Positions 23,103 through 34,247 are shown, numbered from the stretch's first letter. The stretch: DNA of 64,000 nucleotides from an uncultured Eubacterium sp. (GCA_934351445.1 CAKRIZ010000003.1:26959-90958), one strand, 5' to 3'. The notes: a model not told the origin generated them from the sequence alone. Numbers and translations: made by a program.

Positions 23103-25673
23103 ATGAACCTGATAGAAAAAATGTTTGGAACCCACAGCGAGCGCGAGGTTAAGAGACTGATGCCGTTGGTAGATAAAATTGATGCCCTGCGTCCGCAGAT
23201 GCAGGCGTTGACCGACGAACAGCTCGCTGATAAGACCAAAGAATTCAAGGAGCGCTTTGCAAACGGCGAGACTTTAGATGATTTATTGGTAGAGGCATAC
23301 GCAGTTGTCCGTGAGGCAGCCGTCCGTGTGCTTGGTATGGAGCATTACAGGGTACAGCTTCTCGGTGGAATCGTTCTGCATCAGGGACGAATCGCAGAGA
23401 TGCGGACCGGTGAAGGAAAGACCCTGGTAGCGACACTTCCGGCATATCTGAATGCGCTGGAGGGCAAAGGAGTCTGCATCGTCACAGTCAACGATTATCT
23501 GGCAAAGCGTGATGCCGATGAGATGGGACAGGTTCACGAGTTTTTAGGATTGAAGGTCGGCTGCGTGCTCAATAGCATGGACAACGACGAGCGCAGGGAG
23601 ATGTACAACTGCGACATTACTTATGTGACAAATAACGAACTTGGATTTGACTACCTGAGAGATAACATGGTCATCTATAAGGAGCAGCTCGTACAGCGCG
23701 GACTGCACTATGTCATCATTGATGAGGTCGATTCTGTATTGATCGATGAGGCGCGGACACCGCTGATTATCTCCGGACAGAGCGGCAAATCCACCAGACT
23801 GTATGAGGCGTGTGATATTCTGGCGCGTCAGATGCAGCGTGGTGAGGCGAGCGGAGAATTTAACAAGATGGACGCACTCATGGGCGTGGAGATCGAGGAG
23901 ACCGGAGACTTTATCGTAAACGAGAAGGACAAGGTCATCAATCTGACAGAACAGGGTGTGGCGAAGGTCGAGCAGTTCTTCAAGATCGATAACCTCGCAG
24001 ATGCAGAGAATCTGGAGATCCAGCACAATATTATTTTGGCGCTGCGTGCGCACAACCTGATGTTCCGTGACAAGGATTACGTTGTAAAAGATGATGAAGT
24101 GCTCATCGTAGACGAATTTACCGGACGTATCATGCCCGGCCGCCGTTATTCGGACGGACTGCATCAGGCGATTGAGGCGAAGGAGCATGTGAAGGTCAAG
24201 AGAGAGAGCCGTACACTGGCAACGATCACGTTCCAGAACTTCTTTAATAAATTTGACAAAAAATCCGGTATGACCGGTACTGCCCTCACAGAGGAGAAGG
24301 AGTTCCGTGATATTTACGGCATGGACGTCGTCGAGATCCCGACGAACAAGCCGGTGATCCGTATCGATCATCAGGATGCTGTATACAAGACGAAAAAAGA
24401 AAAATTCCATGCAGTTGTGGAGGATATCAAGGCATCACATGAAAAGGGACAGCCGGTTCTGGTCGGTACGATCACGATCGAGACATCCGAGATGCTTTCG
24501 CGTATGCTGAACAAAGAAGGCATCAAGCATCAGGTATTGAACGCCAAGTTCCATGAGATGGAGGCAGAGATCGTATCACATGCCGGCGAGCATGGCGCAG
24601 TTACGATCGCGACGAACATGGCAGGCCGTGGTACGGATATCAAACTTGATCCGGAATCTGTAGCGGCAGGCGGACTCAAGATCATCGGTACAGAGCGTCA
24701 TGAGTCACGCCGTATCGACAATCAGTTACGTGGACGTTCCGGTCGACAGGGAGATCCCGGTGAATCCAAGTTCTATATCTCGCTGGAAGACGATCTGATG
24801 CGTCTGTTCGGATCAGAAAAGCTGATGAATATGTTTAACGCGCTGGGTGTACCCGAGGGCGAGGAGATCCAGCACAAGATGCTGACGAACGCCATTGAGA
24901 AGGCTCAGATGAAGATCGAGAGCAACAACTTCGGAATCCGTAAAAACCTGCTCGACTACGATCAGGTCAACAATGACCAGCGTGAGATCATCTATGAGGA
25001 GCGTGCCCGCGTATTGAATGGTGAGAGCATGCGCGATACCATTTACAAGATGATGACGGATTTTGTGGAAAATGCAGTAGATACCTGTATTTCGGATGAT
25101 GTTCCTTCTGAGGATTGGGATGTTGTCGAACTCAGCCAGATCATTATCCCGGTCATCCCGATGGAGCCGGTGACACCGGAAGAGGCGAAAAATTATAAAA
25201 ATGCAAAAGAACTCAAGCATGCACTCAAGGAGCGCGCAGTCAAGCTGTATGAGGCAAAGGAAGCAGAATTCCCTGAGCCGGAGGCAGTCCGGGAACTTGA
25301 ACGTGTCGTATTGCTCAAGACCATTGACAGCAAGTGGATGGCTCATATCGATGATATGGATCAGCTGCGTCAGGGTATCGGTCTGCAGTCTTTCGCGCAG
25401 AGAGATCCACTCGTTGAGTACAAGCTGGCCGGATTTGAGATGTTTGATGCAATGACGGCTGCGATCGCAGAAGACACCCTGCGTATGCTGTTCCATGTCA
25501 AGGTAGAACAGAAGGTAGAGCGCGAGCAGGTGGCAAAAGTGACGGGAACAAACAAGGATGAATCACTGGCAGCAGCACCGAAAAAACGTGAGGTGAAGAA
25601 AGTATATCCGAATGATCCCTGCCCTTGCGGAAGCGGTAAAAAATACAAGCAGTGCTGTGGTAGACAGGCGTAG
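23103..25673 (+). CDS. secA: Preprotein translocase ATPase SecA
   Basis: 856-residue SecA, the motor of Sec protein export at the cytoplasmic membrane. The N-terminal DEAD-type motor has [17 protein letters not shown] (Walker A) near residue 102 and [19 protein letters not shown] (Walker B) near 205; the second motor domain has [12 protein letters not shown] and [20 protein letters not shown]; a helical scaffold and wing follow. The C-terminus ends in an SEC-C zinc knuckle, [14 protein letters not shown], which binds SecB or lipids in other bacteria. It has normal length for SecA1. prfB, often the next gene in Firmicutes, is absent here. Confidence 0.97.
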   Translation: MNLIEKMFGTHSEREVKRLMPLVDKIDALRPQMQALTDEQLADKTKEFKERFANGETLDDLLVEAYAVVREAAVRVLGMEHYRVQLLGGIVLHQGRIAEMRTGEGKTLVATLPAYLNALEGKGVCIVTVNDYLAKRDADEMGQVHEFLGLKVGCVLNSMDNDERREMYNCDITYVTNNELGFDYLRDNMVIYKEQLVQRGLHYVIIDEVDSVLIDEARTPLIISGQSGKSTRLYEACDILARQMQRGEASGEFNKMDALMGVEIEETGDFIVNEKDKVINLTEQGVAKVEQFFKIDNLADAENLEIQHNIILALRAHNLMFRDKDYVVKDDEVLIVDEFTGRIMPGRRYSDGLHQAIEAKEHVKVKRESRTLATITFQNFFNKFDKKSGMTGTALTEEKEFRDIYGMDVVEIPTNKPVIRIDHQDAVYKTKKEKFHAVVEDIKASHEKGQPVLVGTITIETSEMLSRMLNKEGIKHQVLNAKFHEMEAEIVSHAGEHGAVTIATNMAGRGTDIKLDPESVAAGGLKIIGTERHESRRIDNQLRGRSGRQGDPGESKFYISLEDDLMRLFGSEKLMNMFNALGVPEGEEIQHKMLTNAIEKAQMKIESNNFGIRKNLLDYDQVNNDQREIIYEERARVLNGESMRDTIYKMMTDFVENAVDTCISDDVPSEDWDVVELSQIIIPVIPMEPVTPEEAKNYKNAKELKHALKERAVKLYEAKEAEFPEPEAVRELERVVLLKTIDSKWMAHIDDMDQLRQGIGLQSFAQRDPLVEYKLAGFEMFDAMTAAIAEDTLRMLFHVKVEQKVEREQVAKVTGTNKDESLAAAPKKREVKKVYPNDPCPCGSGKKYKQCCGRQA

Positions 25674-25806
25674 AAGATAAAAGATTGCTGCTTGGGCAGC
25701 AGCTGGGCGCTTGGCGGTCCGGGTATGTAGGCATAGGATATGGAGTGAGGCTGTTCAGGATCGGGAGAACCGGTTCTGGGCAGTTTTGACTATAAATGGA
25801 GAAAAA

Positions 25807-26895
25807 ATGATGAAAAAAGACTGGATGCACCGTGTGTATAGCTGTCTGCTGATGCTGGGCTGTCTGCTCGTGCTGGCGGCTGTGCCGGCACAGGCGGCGG
25901 TAGTTTATAGTGATACGCAGATACGCGCTGCGATGGACCGCGCATTTGAAAATGGGGATCCGCAGGTAAATCTCACGATAGAGCGTACATTTGCGGTCGG
26001 TGAATATGATGCGAAGCGCGAGGCAGAGAATTATGCCCAGGAACTGGTTTCCATGCTGGAGCAGGCTGCGCTTAAGAATGGCAGACTCATGTGCGGTACG
26101 AGCTACACGTACACGATAGCGGGTGATCACGGCAGTGTTACTTACAATTTCGATATTTCCTCACAGTTTACCAAGAAGGTTACTGTCGTAAAATCAGAAA
26201 AAGATGCCTATAAGCATGCGCTGAAGGCATTGAAACGGCACGATTATAAAACGAGCTTTTATGCAGACGGTGCATTGTATTATGAGACATTTGTATTGGC
26301 ATTGCAGCATCATCCGGAATATAATTATAATCTGGTCATCTGGAAGAGTACCGACGGAACATTTGGTTACCGGGCAGGTAATGACCTGAGTGCGGCGCAG
26401 ATCATGGGTAAAATAAAGCAGGCGAATGCAAAGGCAGACGCGATTATCCGCCGGATTATCAAGGACGGAATGACGCGCAGACAGAAGATGCGTGCGATAC
26501 ATAATTATCTGGTGAAAAACTGTGCTTATGATGAGTCGGCACGTGAATATGGTTATGACGATGCGTATACGGCATACGGATGTCTGGTGAAAAAGACTGC
26601 CGTTTGTCAGGGTTATGCGGGGGCATTTAATCTGTTGGCAGCCAAAGCAGGCATCTGTTCAATCGCCGTGCCGGGTGAAGCCGGTGGCGGATCACATGCG
26701 TGGAATTATGTGAAAGACGGAAACAACTATCGCTATATCGATGTGACCTGGGATGATCCGGTGCCGGATCAGGGCTCGAAGGCTGCCGTGAAACAGACTT
26801 ATTTTTACCGGACACAGGCACAGTTGGAACTGACTCATACGTGGGATAAGGTAGAGAATGCGAAGAAATATGTAGATTACGCAGCAGCTTTATAA
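25807..26895 (+). CDS. Secreted transglutaminase-like domain protein
   Basis: 362-residue exported protein. A signal peptide (LLMLGCLLVLAAVPAQAA) is followed by about 150 residues without a recognised domain, then a transglutaminase-like cysteine protease fold: Cys267 in KTAVCQGYAGAFN, His297 in GGGSHAWNYVK and Asp312 in YIDVTWDDP make a complete triad. Bacterial members often act as cysteine peptidases or cross-linking enzymes at the cell surface; substrates are unknown. GGAG before two adjacent ATGs (25807, 25810) sets the start. It lies between secA and a giant surface metallopeptidase-like gene. Confidence 0.85.
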   Translation: MMKKDWMHRVYSCLLMLGCLLVLAAVPAQAAVVYSDTQIRAAMDRAFENGDPQVNLTIERTFAVGEYDAKREAENYAQELVSMLEQAALKNGRLMCGTSYTYTIAGDHGSVTYNFDISSQFTKKVTVVKSEKDAYKHALKALKRHDYKTSFYADGALYYETFVLALQHHPEYNYNLVIWKSTDGTFGYRAGNDLSAAQIMGKIKQANAKADAIIRRIIKDGMTRRQKMRAIHNYLVKNCAYDESAREYGYDDAYTAYGCLVKKTAVCQGYAGAFNLLAAKAGICSIAVPGEAGGGSHAWNYVKDGNNYRYIDVTWDDPVPDQGSKAAVKQTYFYRTQAQLELTHTWDKVENAKKYVDYAAAL

Positions 26896-26977
26896 AACTT
26901 CGTGTCACCGGTTTTTGTAGAGTCGGAGGAAATTTATTTCCGGGAATACATAACAGATGAAAGGGAGAATACTACTT

Positions 26978-29900
26978 ATGAAAAAACAGCTTACAGCACT
27001 TGTTTTATGTATTTGTATGGTATTGTCGGTGTTACCGTTTACGGGTACACAGACAGCGCAGGCAGCTGCTGAGGAAACGAGCAGTGTTGGCGCAAGCAAT
27101 ATTAGCATCGGAGACTATATCAGTCTGGGAACCTATAACGGGCAGCCAATCTTGTGGCGCTGCGTCGATATAGATGAGCTGGGACCGCTGATGCTCTCCG
27201 ATCAGGTACTGGCAACGATGGCTTATGATGCCAAAACAAGCGAAAACAGCGCTACACGTTCACACAGCCGCAACTTAAAGCGCGGGACGTATGGCTCAAA
27301 CCAATGGCGTGACAGCAATATGCGTTCGTGGCTGAATTCCAAGGCTGAAGCCGGGAAGGTGGACTGGCTTTGCGGAAACCCTCCAAAGAGCGGTTTTGTA
27401 GGAGAGAATCCATATGATCAGGCAGCGGGCTTCTTAAACGGCTTTCAAGAGGACGAGATCGCAGCGATTAAAGCAGTAACCCAGCGTTCGATCGTATCCC
27501 ATCCGGAATATAATGCAGGAATGATCGAAGGCCAGGGGGCAGATCTGCCTTATGACACAAATATAGCATCAGCCGCTAACGGATTTGATCAGGCCTACTA
27601 TGAGAACGTTACAGATAAAGTATTCTTAATGGACGTAAAGCAGATAAACAAGGTTTATCAAAATAACAGTCAGCTTGGAGGCAGTTATCATATTGCTTAT
27701 AAGGACGGTATAAGATGGCCTTACTGGCTGCGGACTCCGGTAACGGATTGTAACCACGATATGCGCTATGTGGAAACCGATGGGAGAATCGACAGAACCT
27801 GGCCTTATTTAGGGTTTTATGGTGTTCGTCCGGCGTTTTATCTGGATACGCAATATTATCAGGTGACCGGTGGAAACGGTACGGCTGATTCCCCTTACCG
27901 CGGTGCAGCAGTAAACAAACCGGAGGAAAACTTTATAGTTTCCGGAGACGGACCGACAGCGGGGCAGGAGTGGGATGTCCCTCTTGATAAAACGATGCAG
28001 CTATATCTGGGACCGAATTATTCTAAAAGCAAGAAATACGAATCTACCACGATACCTATCCAGGTCATCCAGAAGACGCGCAGCGATAATGAGAATATGG
28101 TTGTCGTCATCTGCGGCGAAGGTTATACAAAGGGACAGCAGAGACAATTTGTTGCAGATGCCAAACGGCTATGGGATGGCGCGATGCAGTATGAGCCATA
28201 TAAGACGTACAAGGACCGTTTCAATGTATACGCATTATGTACGGCATCGGATAAAACGTACAGAGATCAATCCGGTTATGACAGCACATTTTTTGATGTG
28301 CTGGGACAGAATATATCCGTGAACGGAAGTACATGGAAAAATCATATTTTTGAACGATGCATCGGACCGGCATTTATCGAGAAAGTGCATGATGCCCATA
28401 TTCCGCAACAGACAGATCCGAATGTAGATGGAGATTATGAAAAGTATAAATATGTACATGACTACATCAGCCAGTTCGTACTTCTGGTCAATTCTGCAAA
28501 GGATTTTGGTGGGGCATCCAACAATCTTGAATCCGGATTCCATTATATTGTCAGCCCTGCATACAGCTCGCGTGCAGTCAAAACGTTTACGCATGAGCTT
28601 GGTCATGGGCTGTTGTGGCTCGGAGACGAGTATAACAGCGGATCTTTTATGGGAGAAGCGGCTGAAAGGACCTCGCTAAACAGAACGGTAATCAGCAATC
28701 CTGAACAGGTAAAATGGAAGCAGCTGCTGGGCTTCCGGAAGACATACAGTGTTCCGCATACAGATTATGATACGGATAAGATTTACAATTCCAGCCGTGA
28801 ATGTATGATGCGTTGGACAGATTATGATTTCTGTGAGGTATGTAAGCTTCAGGGAAATAAGCGGATGAGTCAGTTGGTCACAGATGGACCGGATCTCTAT
28901 GTGGCAGAACCGGAAGTGACAAAGTACACAGGTGCATATACGAAGCTTTCAGATTTTAGCGATGCAACCGGTTCGGGTTATACAAAATTTGATGCAGACA
29001 AAAAGTCACGCCTTTTGACAGGGGCAGGTAAAATTGCTTTTCGACCGACAGAGATGAAGGGGCAGGAGATTGAGCTGCGTACGATCGTGCAGAACCTATC
29101 CGATACAAAGCTCAGTCAGGTGACATTACAGGTATGGGTAAACCATGCGGATGGAACAATTGCTACTGCTAATGGTCAGCCTGTAGCAGCGTCAGAGACG
29201 TTCAAGATTCCGCTTTGGACGGATAAGAGCAAATTCCGCCCGAAGGGAACCTTGGAATATCATGGAAGTGATTTTGATTCCGGTTTGAAAAACTGTTCCC
29301 TCTTATATACCATCCCGTCTAATGCAGATCTGAAAACCGGCGATACAGTCGGATATGCAGTGAGGGATGAGCAGGGCAAGGTTCTTGCTTACGAAGGAAC
29401 GCTTCCGGACAAAGGTCAGGATCTCTTGCCGACGCCGAAGCCTGCAAAGAGTTATACAGTTACTTTTTGTTATAATGACGGAAGAACAAATACAACAAAA
29501 ACGACCGGAATCAATGGAAAACTCGCTGATCTTCCGGCACCGAACCGTAAAGACTATGTGTTTGACGGATGGTATACGGCAAATGGCACAGGCGGTGAAA
29601 AAGTTGATTTAACAAGAACATACGACAGCGATACGACGTTGTTTGCAAGATGGAATGAATATATCGCACCTTCACCCGCTGTTAAGAAAACGCCGTCCAT
29701 TCTGTTGACAGCAAGCCAGCATACAGTGACCGAAGGTGAACAGGTCGTGTTAAGTGTCAGAGAAACATCCGGATTTGGCGTGGACTTGAGAGGAGTCACT
29801 TACACAGCCGATCCTCATGTGTCAATATCCGGGTCTGGATCTGTTCAGACAATCAGGCTTGGCACAGCCGGTAGGTATACATTTACTGCGCATTATTCCG

Positions 29901-31453
29901 GTGATAATGAGAAATATCTTGCGTCCGACAGTAACAGTGTTACCGTAACCGTAACGAAAAAAGCGGATATTAGCGGAGAAGCCAGTTATACAGTTACTTT
30001 TTGTTATAATGACGGAAGAATAAATACAACAAAAACGACCGGAATCAATGGAAAGCTCGGCGATCTTCCGGCACCGGCCCGTGAAGGCTATGTGTTTGAC
30101 GGATGGTATACGACAGATGGCACAGGCGGTGAAAAGGTTGATTTAACAAGAACATACGACAGAGATACGATGTTGTTTGCAAGATGGAGTGAATATATTG
30201 CACCTTCGCCCACAGTTAAGAAAACGCCGACCATTCTGTTGACAGCAAGCCCGCATACAGTGACCGAAGGTGAACAGGTCGTGTTAAGTGTCAGAGAAAC
30301 ATCCGGATTTGGCGTGGACTTGAGAGGAGTCACTTACACAGCCGATCCTCATGTGTCAATATCCGGGTCTGGATCTGTTCAGACAATCAGGCTTGGCACA
30401 GCCGGTAGGTATACATTTACTGCGCATTATTCCGGTGATAATGAGAAATATCTTGCGTCCGACAGTAACAGTGTTACCGTAACCGTAACGAAAAAAGCGG
30501 ATATTAGCGGAGGAACCCCGTCAGGAGGCGGTGCGGCAGCAGGAGGAGCCCCCGCAGGAGGCGGTGCAGCCACAGGAAATACATCTGCAACAATTACGCC
30601 GGACATCAAGGATGCGGATGGAACGACTGCTGACATAGTGCAAGATAAGACAGGAATGCTCACAGCAAAAGTGCAGCTTAGTGAAAAGGCGATCGCAAAT
30701 GCTGAACAATCAGGTGAAGCAGTCAAACTTCCAGTTGAAGTAAAGGCAGGTAAAAATATAGAATCTGCATCCACTGTGACCATCAATCTTCCGGAGCGCG
30801 CAGGGAAAACGAAAGTAAAGATTCCGGTAAAAAATATGACCACAGGTACAGTCGCAGTGCTTGTCAAAGCCGATGGCACTGAGGAAATTGTGAAGAAATC
30901 AGTGGCTGCAAAAGATGGGGTTCAGCTGATCGTGGACGAAGACACTACAGTGAAGCTCGTAGATAAGGCGAAAAACTTTAAGGATACCAAAAAACATTGG
31001 GCGAAGGATTCTATTGATTTTGTAAGTGCACGCGGACTGATGAATGGAAAGAGCAGTACGGCTTTTGCACCGGAAGCAAAAATTACCCGGGCACAGATAT
31101 GGACGATTCTCGCACGATGGGATGACGTAGACCTGACAGGTGGAAAGAAGTGGTACAGCAAAGCACGTGCATGGGCTAAAAGCCAGGGAATTACGGGCGG
31201 CAGCAGACCAAATGCTGTGATGACGAGAGCCGAGGTGATTACAATGCTATGGCGTGCGCAAGGAAAACCGGCAGCAGAGCAAGAGACAGCTTTTAAAGAT
31301 GTTTCTGCTGATGAATACTATGCACGGGCAGTGGCGTGGGCCAAAGAGAAGGGTATCACACAAGCGAATAACAAAGGACGATTCAATCCGGATGCTGCCT
31401 GCACAAGAGCGGAAACAGCCGCATTCCTGTATCGAATGTCGTTGAGTGAATAA
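26978..31453 (+). CDS. Large SLH surface protein with M64 peptidase domain
   Basis: 1,491-residue exported multidomain protein. Order: signal peptide (LTALVLCICMVLSVLPFTG); a DUF6273-like domain (about 40-300; YGSNQWRDSNMRSWLNS, YWLRTP); an IgA-peptidase-like M64 domain (about 360-620) with zinc motif HELGHGLLWLGDEY, His539, Glu540, His543; a beta domain; two tandem 178-residue units, each an InlB-type B repeat (GYVFDGWYTTDG) plus an Ig-like part; a Gly/Ala-rich linker; and a C-terminal SLH region (about 1325-1491) for attachment to cell-wall polymer. GGGAG precedes the ATG at 26978. Probably a cell-surface protease; its substrate is unknown. Confidence 0.88.
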   Translation: MKKQLTALVLCICMVLSVLPFTGTQTAQAAAEETSSVGASNISIGDYISLGTYNGQPILWRCVDIDELGPLMLSDQVLATMAYDAKTSENSATRSHSRNLKRGTYGSNQWRDSNMRSWLNSKAEAGKVDWLCGNPPKSGFVGENPYDQAAGFLNGFQEDEIAAIKAVTQRSIVSHPEYNAGMIEGQGADLPYDTNIASAANGFDQAYYENVTDKVFLMDVKQINKVYQNNSQLGGSYHIAYKDGIRWPYWLRTPVTDCNHDMRYVETDGRIDRTWPYLGFYGVRPAFYLDTQYYQVTGGNGTADSPYRGAAVNKPEENFIVSGDGPTAGQEWDVPLDKTMQLYLGPNYSKSKKYESTTIPIQVIQKTRSDNENMVVVICGEGYTKGQQRQFVADAKRLWDGAMQYEPYKTYKDRFNVYALCTASDKTYRDQSGYDSTFFDVLGQNISVNGSTWKNHIFERCIGPAFIEKVHDAHIPQQTDPNVDGDYEKYKYVHDYISQFVLLVNSAKDFGGASNNLESGFHYIVSPAYSSRAVKTFTHELGHGLLWLGDEYNSGSFMGEAAERTSLNRTVISNPEQVKWKQLLGFRKTYSVPHTDYDTDKIYNSSRECMMRWTDYDFCEVCKLQGNKRMSQLVTDGPDLYVAEPEVTKYTGAYTKLSDFSDATGSGYTKFDADKKSRLLTGAGKIAFRPTEMKGQEIELRTIVQNLSDTKLSQVTLQVWVNHADGTIATANGQPVAASETFKIPLWTDKSKFRPKGTLEYHGSDFDSGLKNCSLLYTIPSNADLKTGDTVGYAVRDEQGKVLAYEGTLPDKGQDLLPTPKPAKSYTVTFCYNDGRTNTTKTTGINGKLADLPAPNRKDYVFDGWYTANGTGGEKVDLTRTYDSDTTLFARWNEYIAPSPAVKKTPSILLTASQHTVTEGEQVVLSVRETSGFGVDLRGVTYTADPHVSISGSGSVQTIRLGTAGRYTFTAHYSGDNEKYLASDSNSVTVTVTKKADISGEASYTVTFCYNDGRINTTKTTGINGKLGDLPAPAREGYVFDGWYTTDGTGGEKVDLTRTYDRDTMLFARWSEYIAPSPTVKKTPTILLTASPHTVTEGEQVVLSVRETSGFGVDLRGVTYTADPHVSISGSGSVQTIRLGTAGRYTFTAHYSGDNEKYLASDSNSVTVTVTKKADISGGTPSGGGAAAGGAPAGGGAATGNTSATITPDIKDADGTTADIVQDKTGMLTAKVQLSEKAIANAEQSGEAVKLPVEVKAGKNIESASTVTINLPERAGKTKVKIPVKNMTTGTVAVLVKADGTEEIVKKSVAAKDGVQLIVDEDTTVKLVDKAKNFKDTKKHWAKDSIDFVSARGLMNGKSSTAFAPEAKITRAQIWTILARWDDVDLTGGKKWYSKARAWAKSQGITGGSRPNAVMTRAEVITMLWRAQGKPAAEQETAFKDVSADEYYARAVAWAKEKGITQANNKGRFNPDAACTRAETAAFLYRMSLSE
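29451..30518 (+). repeat. Two 534-bp tandem repeat units in the surface protein gene
   Basis: Bases 29451-29984 and 29985-30518 are direct repeats of 178 codons. The first third differs by scattered substitutions, while the last ~270 bases (from about 29710 and 30244) look almost identical, suggesting recent duplication or gene conversion. Confidence 0.85.
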
Positions 31454-31595
31454 ACGGTTTATATGTACCACCTGGTATAAAGATAGCAGGAAGGAGATGC
31501 CGGATTTGAAAAGAACTGCAAAAAGCATTTCAAGAAATGCGTGAGGTAATGCGTGCAAACAGGTAAAGCTTAATTTAATCAAAAAAGAAAAATGG

Positions 31596-31628
31596 ACGAT
31601 ACGGAGAAATCTGTATCGTTTATTTTTT
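31596..31628 (+). terminator. Terminator of the surface protein gene
   Basis: ACGATAC (31596-31602) pairs with GTATCGT (31613-31619), followed by TTTATTTTTTA. It lies 142 bases after the stop; the bases between hold no gene I can support. Confidence 0.7.
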
Positions 31629-31788
31629 ACTCTGTACTATTAATATAATTTCCAAAAAACAAAAAAGGAACAGTATATAACGGAAAAATCTCCAAATAAA
31701 CGAATTCATGTTGGCTATAAGAAGAGCAAAACATATAATAAAGGTGGAGGTGTATAAGGATGTTAGTAAAAGTAAGTGTTGAAAATTT

Positions 31789-31931
31789 GTAACTGTTCAG
31801 AAGGTAGTATCCGCGAGGTGTTTTTGGCATGTTTTTTGCCAAAAGCCCGAGGCATACAAGGCAAAATGCCATCACCGAAGGTGATTTGGAATGGATTTCG
31901 CATCGTAACTGTGAGGGTACTGAACAGTTAC
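31789..31931. repeat. 143-bp element with 12-bp inverted ends
   Basis: GTAACTGTTCAG (31789-31800) and CTGAACAGTTAC (31920-31931) are perfect inverted ends. Inside are TTTTGGCA/TGCCAAAA (31822-31829 and 31837-31844) and ATCACC-GAA-GGTGAT (31871-31885). The element near 34.1 kb has the same arrangement. No coding capacity is apparent. It lies in the 631-base gap between the surface protein and uvrB. Confidence 0.75.
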
Positions 31932-31958
31932 TATATTCCTTTTTTGATACAAATAATA

Positions 31959-32009
31959 AGAACGGATGTTCTTGATTGGATAGACAAAGTCTATTTTTTG
32001 TAGTAAAAT
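31959..32009 (+). promoter_or_regulatory. LexA-type box and promoter of uvrB
   Basis: AGAACGGATGTTCT (31959-31972) fits the Gram-positive LexA pattern GAAC-N4-GTTC. TAGACA (31981-31986), a 17-base spacer and TAAAAT (32004-32009) form the promoter just downstream. This predicts SOS induction of the excision repair genes. Confidence 0.75.
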
Positions 32010-32084
32010 TGAGCATGTAAGAGTAACAATCAGTTGGCTTATAGAAGTCGATTTTACTATAAATTTCAGGAAGGAGAGGGCATT

Positions 32085-34094
32085 ATGGAGTTTAAATTAC
32101 ATGCCCCATACGAGCCGACCGGCGACCAGCCACAGGCAATAAAAGCCTTAGTAGACGGGTTCAAAGAAGGCAATCAGTTCGAGACGCTGCTCGGCGTGAC
32201 CGGCTCGGGTAAGACATTTACGATGGCAAATGTGATTCAGAAGCTGAATAAGCCGACATTGATTATCGCGCACAACAAGACGCTGGCGGCACAGCTATAC
32301 GGTGAGTTTAAGGAATTTTTCCCGGAAAATGCGGTAGAATATTTTGTGTCCTACTACGATTATTACCAGCCAGAGGCGTATGTGCCGTCTTCGGATACTT
32401 ATATTGCCAAGGATTCCTCAATCAATGAGGAGATCGACAAGCTGAGGCTGTCGGCGACAGCATCTCTGATCGAGCGCAAGGATGTCATTGTTGTATCGAG
32501 TGTGTCGTGTATCTATGGACTGGGCAGCCCGGAGGATCTGTTTTCCATGATGGTATCACTGCGGCCGGGCATGGAAGTTGACCGTGATGATGTGCTGCGT
32601 GCGCTGGTAGATATCCAGTATACGAGAAATGAGATGGATTTTCACCGCGGTACGTTCCGTGTACACGGTGATGTCGTAGAGATCTTTCCGGCAAACAACA
32701 GTGAGCGTGCGATCCGTGTCGAGTTTTTCGGAGATGAGATCGACCGGATCACGGAGATCGATGTGCTGACCGGGGAGATCAAGGCGAGTCTGGAGCATGT
32801 GGCGATCTTTCCGGCTTCGCATTATGTTGTGCCAAAGGAGAAGATTCTGGCGGCATGTGACAATATAGAAAAAGAATTAGAGGAGCGTGTGCGTTATTTC
32901 AAAGGTGAGGACAAGCTGATCGAGGCCCAGCGTATCGCGGAGCGCACAAATTTTGATGTGGAGATGCTGCGTGAGACCGGATTTTGCAGCGGTATTGAGA
33001 ACTATTCGAGGCATCTCGCTGGCACACCGGCAGGTGCGACACCGCTGACGCTCATGAACTATTTTAATGATGAATTTCTGATTATTATTGACGAGTCACA
33101 TATTACATTACCCCAGGTACGCGGCATGTACGCGGGTGACCGTTCCCGCAAGACGACGCTTGTGGAATATGGGTTCCGACTGCCGTCTGCACTGGACAAT
33201 CGGCCACTCAATTTTGAAGAATTTGAGCAGAAAATTGACCAGATGCTGTTTGTGTCTGCGACACCCGGAGAATATGAAGAACAGCATGAACTGCTGCGTG
33301 CAGAGCAGATTATCCGTCCGACCGGATTGCTCGATCCCAAGATCGAGGTGCGCCCGGTTGAGGGACAGATCGATGATCTGATCGGAGAAGTCAATAAAGA
33401 GACGAAAAATGGAAATAAGGTACTCATCACAACGCTGACCAAGCGCATGGCAGAAGATCTGACTGACTATATGAAGGAAGTTGGTATCCGCGTCAAATAC
33501 CTGCATTCGGATATTGATACACTGGAGCGCGCAGAGATCATCCGGGATCTGCGGCTGGATGTATTTGATGTGCTGGTCGGCATCAACCTGCTGCGGGAGG
33601 GACTCGATATTCCGGAGATCACGCTCGTGGCGATTCTCGATGCAGATAAAGAGGGATTTCTGCGTTCTGAGACTTCTCTCATACAGACGATTGGGCGCGC
33701 TGCGCGAAACAGCGATGGACATGTCATTATGTATGCGGATAAGATCACGGATTCGATGCGTGTGGCGATCGATGAGACTGAGCGCCGCCGTGCGATTCAG
33801 CAGGCATACAACGAGGAGCATGGCATTACACCGACCACCATCAAGAAGTCGGTACGTGATCTGATCGCGATCTCCAAGAAGGTCGCGCAGGAGGAACTGA
33901 ATTTTGCCAAGACACCGGAATCTATGAACCGGGGCGAACTCGAAAAACTGATCAAGGAAGTCGAGAAGAAGATGAAAGCAGCCGCCGCAGACCTCAATTT
34001 CGAGGCAGCCGCCGAGCTGCGTGACCGCATGGCAGATCTGCGCAAAATGCTCGAGGACACAGAGGATAATGATCGGGCGTTGAAGAAGAAATAA
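32085..34094 (+). CDS. uvrB: Excinuclease ABC subunit UvrB
   Basis: 669-residue helicase-like damage-verifying subunit of nucleotide excision repair. Walker A is [15 protein letters not shown] (about residues 36-50); the beta-hairpin that clamps DNA is [17 protein letters not shown] (about 92-108); helicase motifs include [29 protein letters not shown] and QTIGRAARN; the UVR domain ([20 protein letters not shown]) closes the protein and binds UvrC. GGAGAGG precedes the ATG at 32085; the open frame upstream is not used. A LexA-type box lies in its promoter. uvrA follows after 383 bases. Confidence 0.97.
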   Translation: MEFKLHAPYEPTGDQPQAIKALVDGFKEGNQFETLLGVTGSGKTFTMANVIQKLNKPTLIIAHNKTLAAQLYGEFKEFFPENAVEYFVSYYDYYQPEAYVPSSDTYIAKDSSINEEIDKLRLSATASLIERKDVIVVSSVSCIYGLGSPEDLFSMMVSLRPGMEVDRDDVLRALVDIQYTRNEMDFHRGTFRVHGDVVEIFPANNSERAIRVEFFGDEIDRITEIDVLTGEIKASLEHVAIFPASHYVVPKEKILAACDNIEKELEERVRYFKGEDKLIEAQRIAERTNFDVEMLRETGFCSGIENYSRHLAGTPAGATPLTLMNYFNDEFLIIIDESHITLPQVRGMYAGDRSRKTTLVEYGFRLPSALDNRPLNFEEFEQKIDQMLFVSATPGEYEEQHELLRAEQIIRPTGLLDPKIEVRPVEGQIDDLIGEVNKETKNGNKVLITTLTKRMAEDLTDYMKEVGIRVKYLHSDIDTLERAEIIRDLRLDVFDVLVGINLLREGLDIPEITLVAILDADKEGFLRSETSLIQTIGRAARNSDGHVIMYADKITDSMRVAIDETERRRAIQQAYNEEHGITPTTIKKSVRDLIAISKKVAQEELNFAKTPESMNRGELEKLIKEVEKKMKAAAADLNFEAAAELRDRMADLRKMLEDTEDNDRALKKK

Positions 34095-34095
34095 T

Positions 34096-34247
34096 GTAAC
34101 TGTTCAGGACAGGTCGAAGCACTTGCTGCTGAGACCGTAAGAATATGACCCGGTCATGCAAAATCCTATCGGCGAAGCCGATTTGGAGTGGAATATTTTG
34201 CACATGAATAAGGCAAAGTTATATGAAGGGGTTCTGTGAACAGTGAG
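34096..34247. repeat. Second element of the GTAACTGT family, degenerate right end
   Basis: GTAACTGTTCAG at 34096-34107 begins two bases after the uvrB stop codon. GACCG/CGGTC (34133-34137, 34151-34155), then TGCAAAAT (34157-34164) pairing with ATTTTGCA (34195-34202) around ATCGGC-GAA-GCCGAT (34168-34182), follow the layout of the 31.8 kb copy. The right end, TGAACAGTGAG (34237-34247), is a weaker match. Confidence 0.65.

Noticed and set aside
23544..24410. Minus-strand open frame of 288 codons inside secA
   Set aside because: It lies wholly within the conserved SecA motor sequence and shows no family features.
30511..30585. Short GGAGGCGGT-type repeats as a CRISPR-like array
   Set aside because: They encode a Gly/Ala-rich linker in frame within the surface protein; no spacers or regular unit length.
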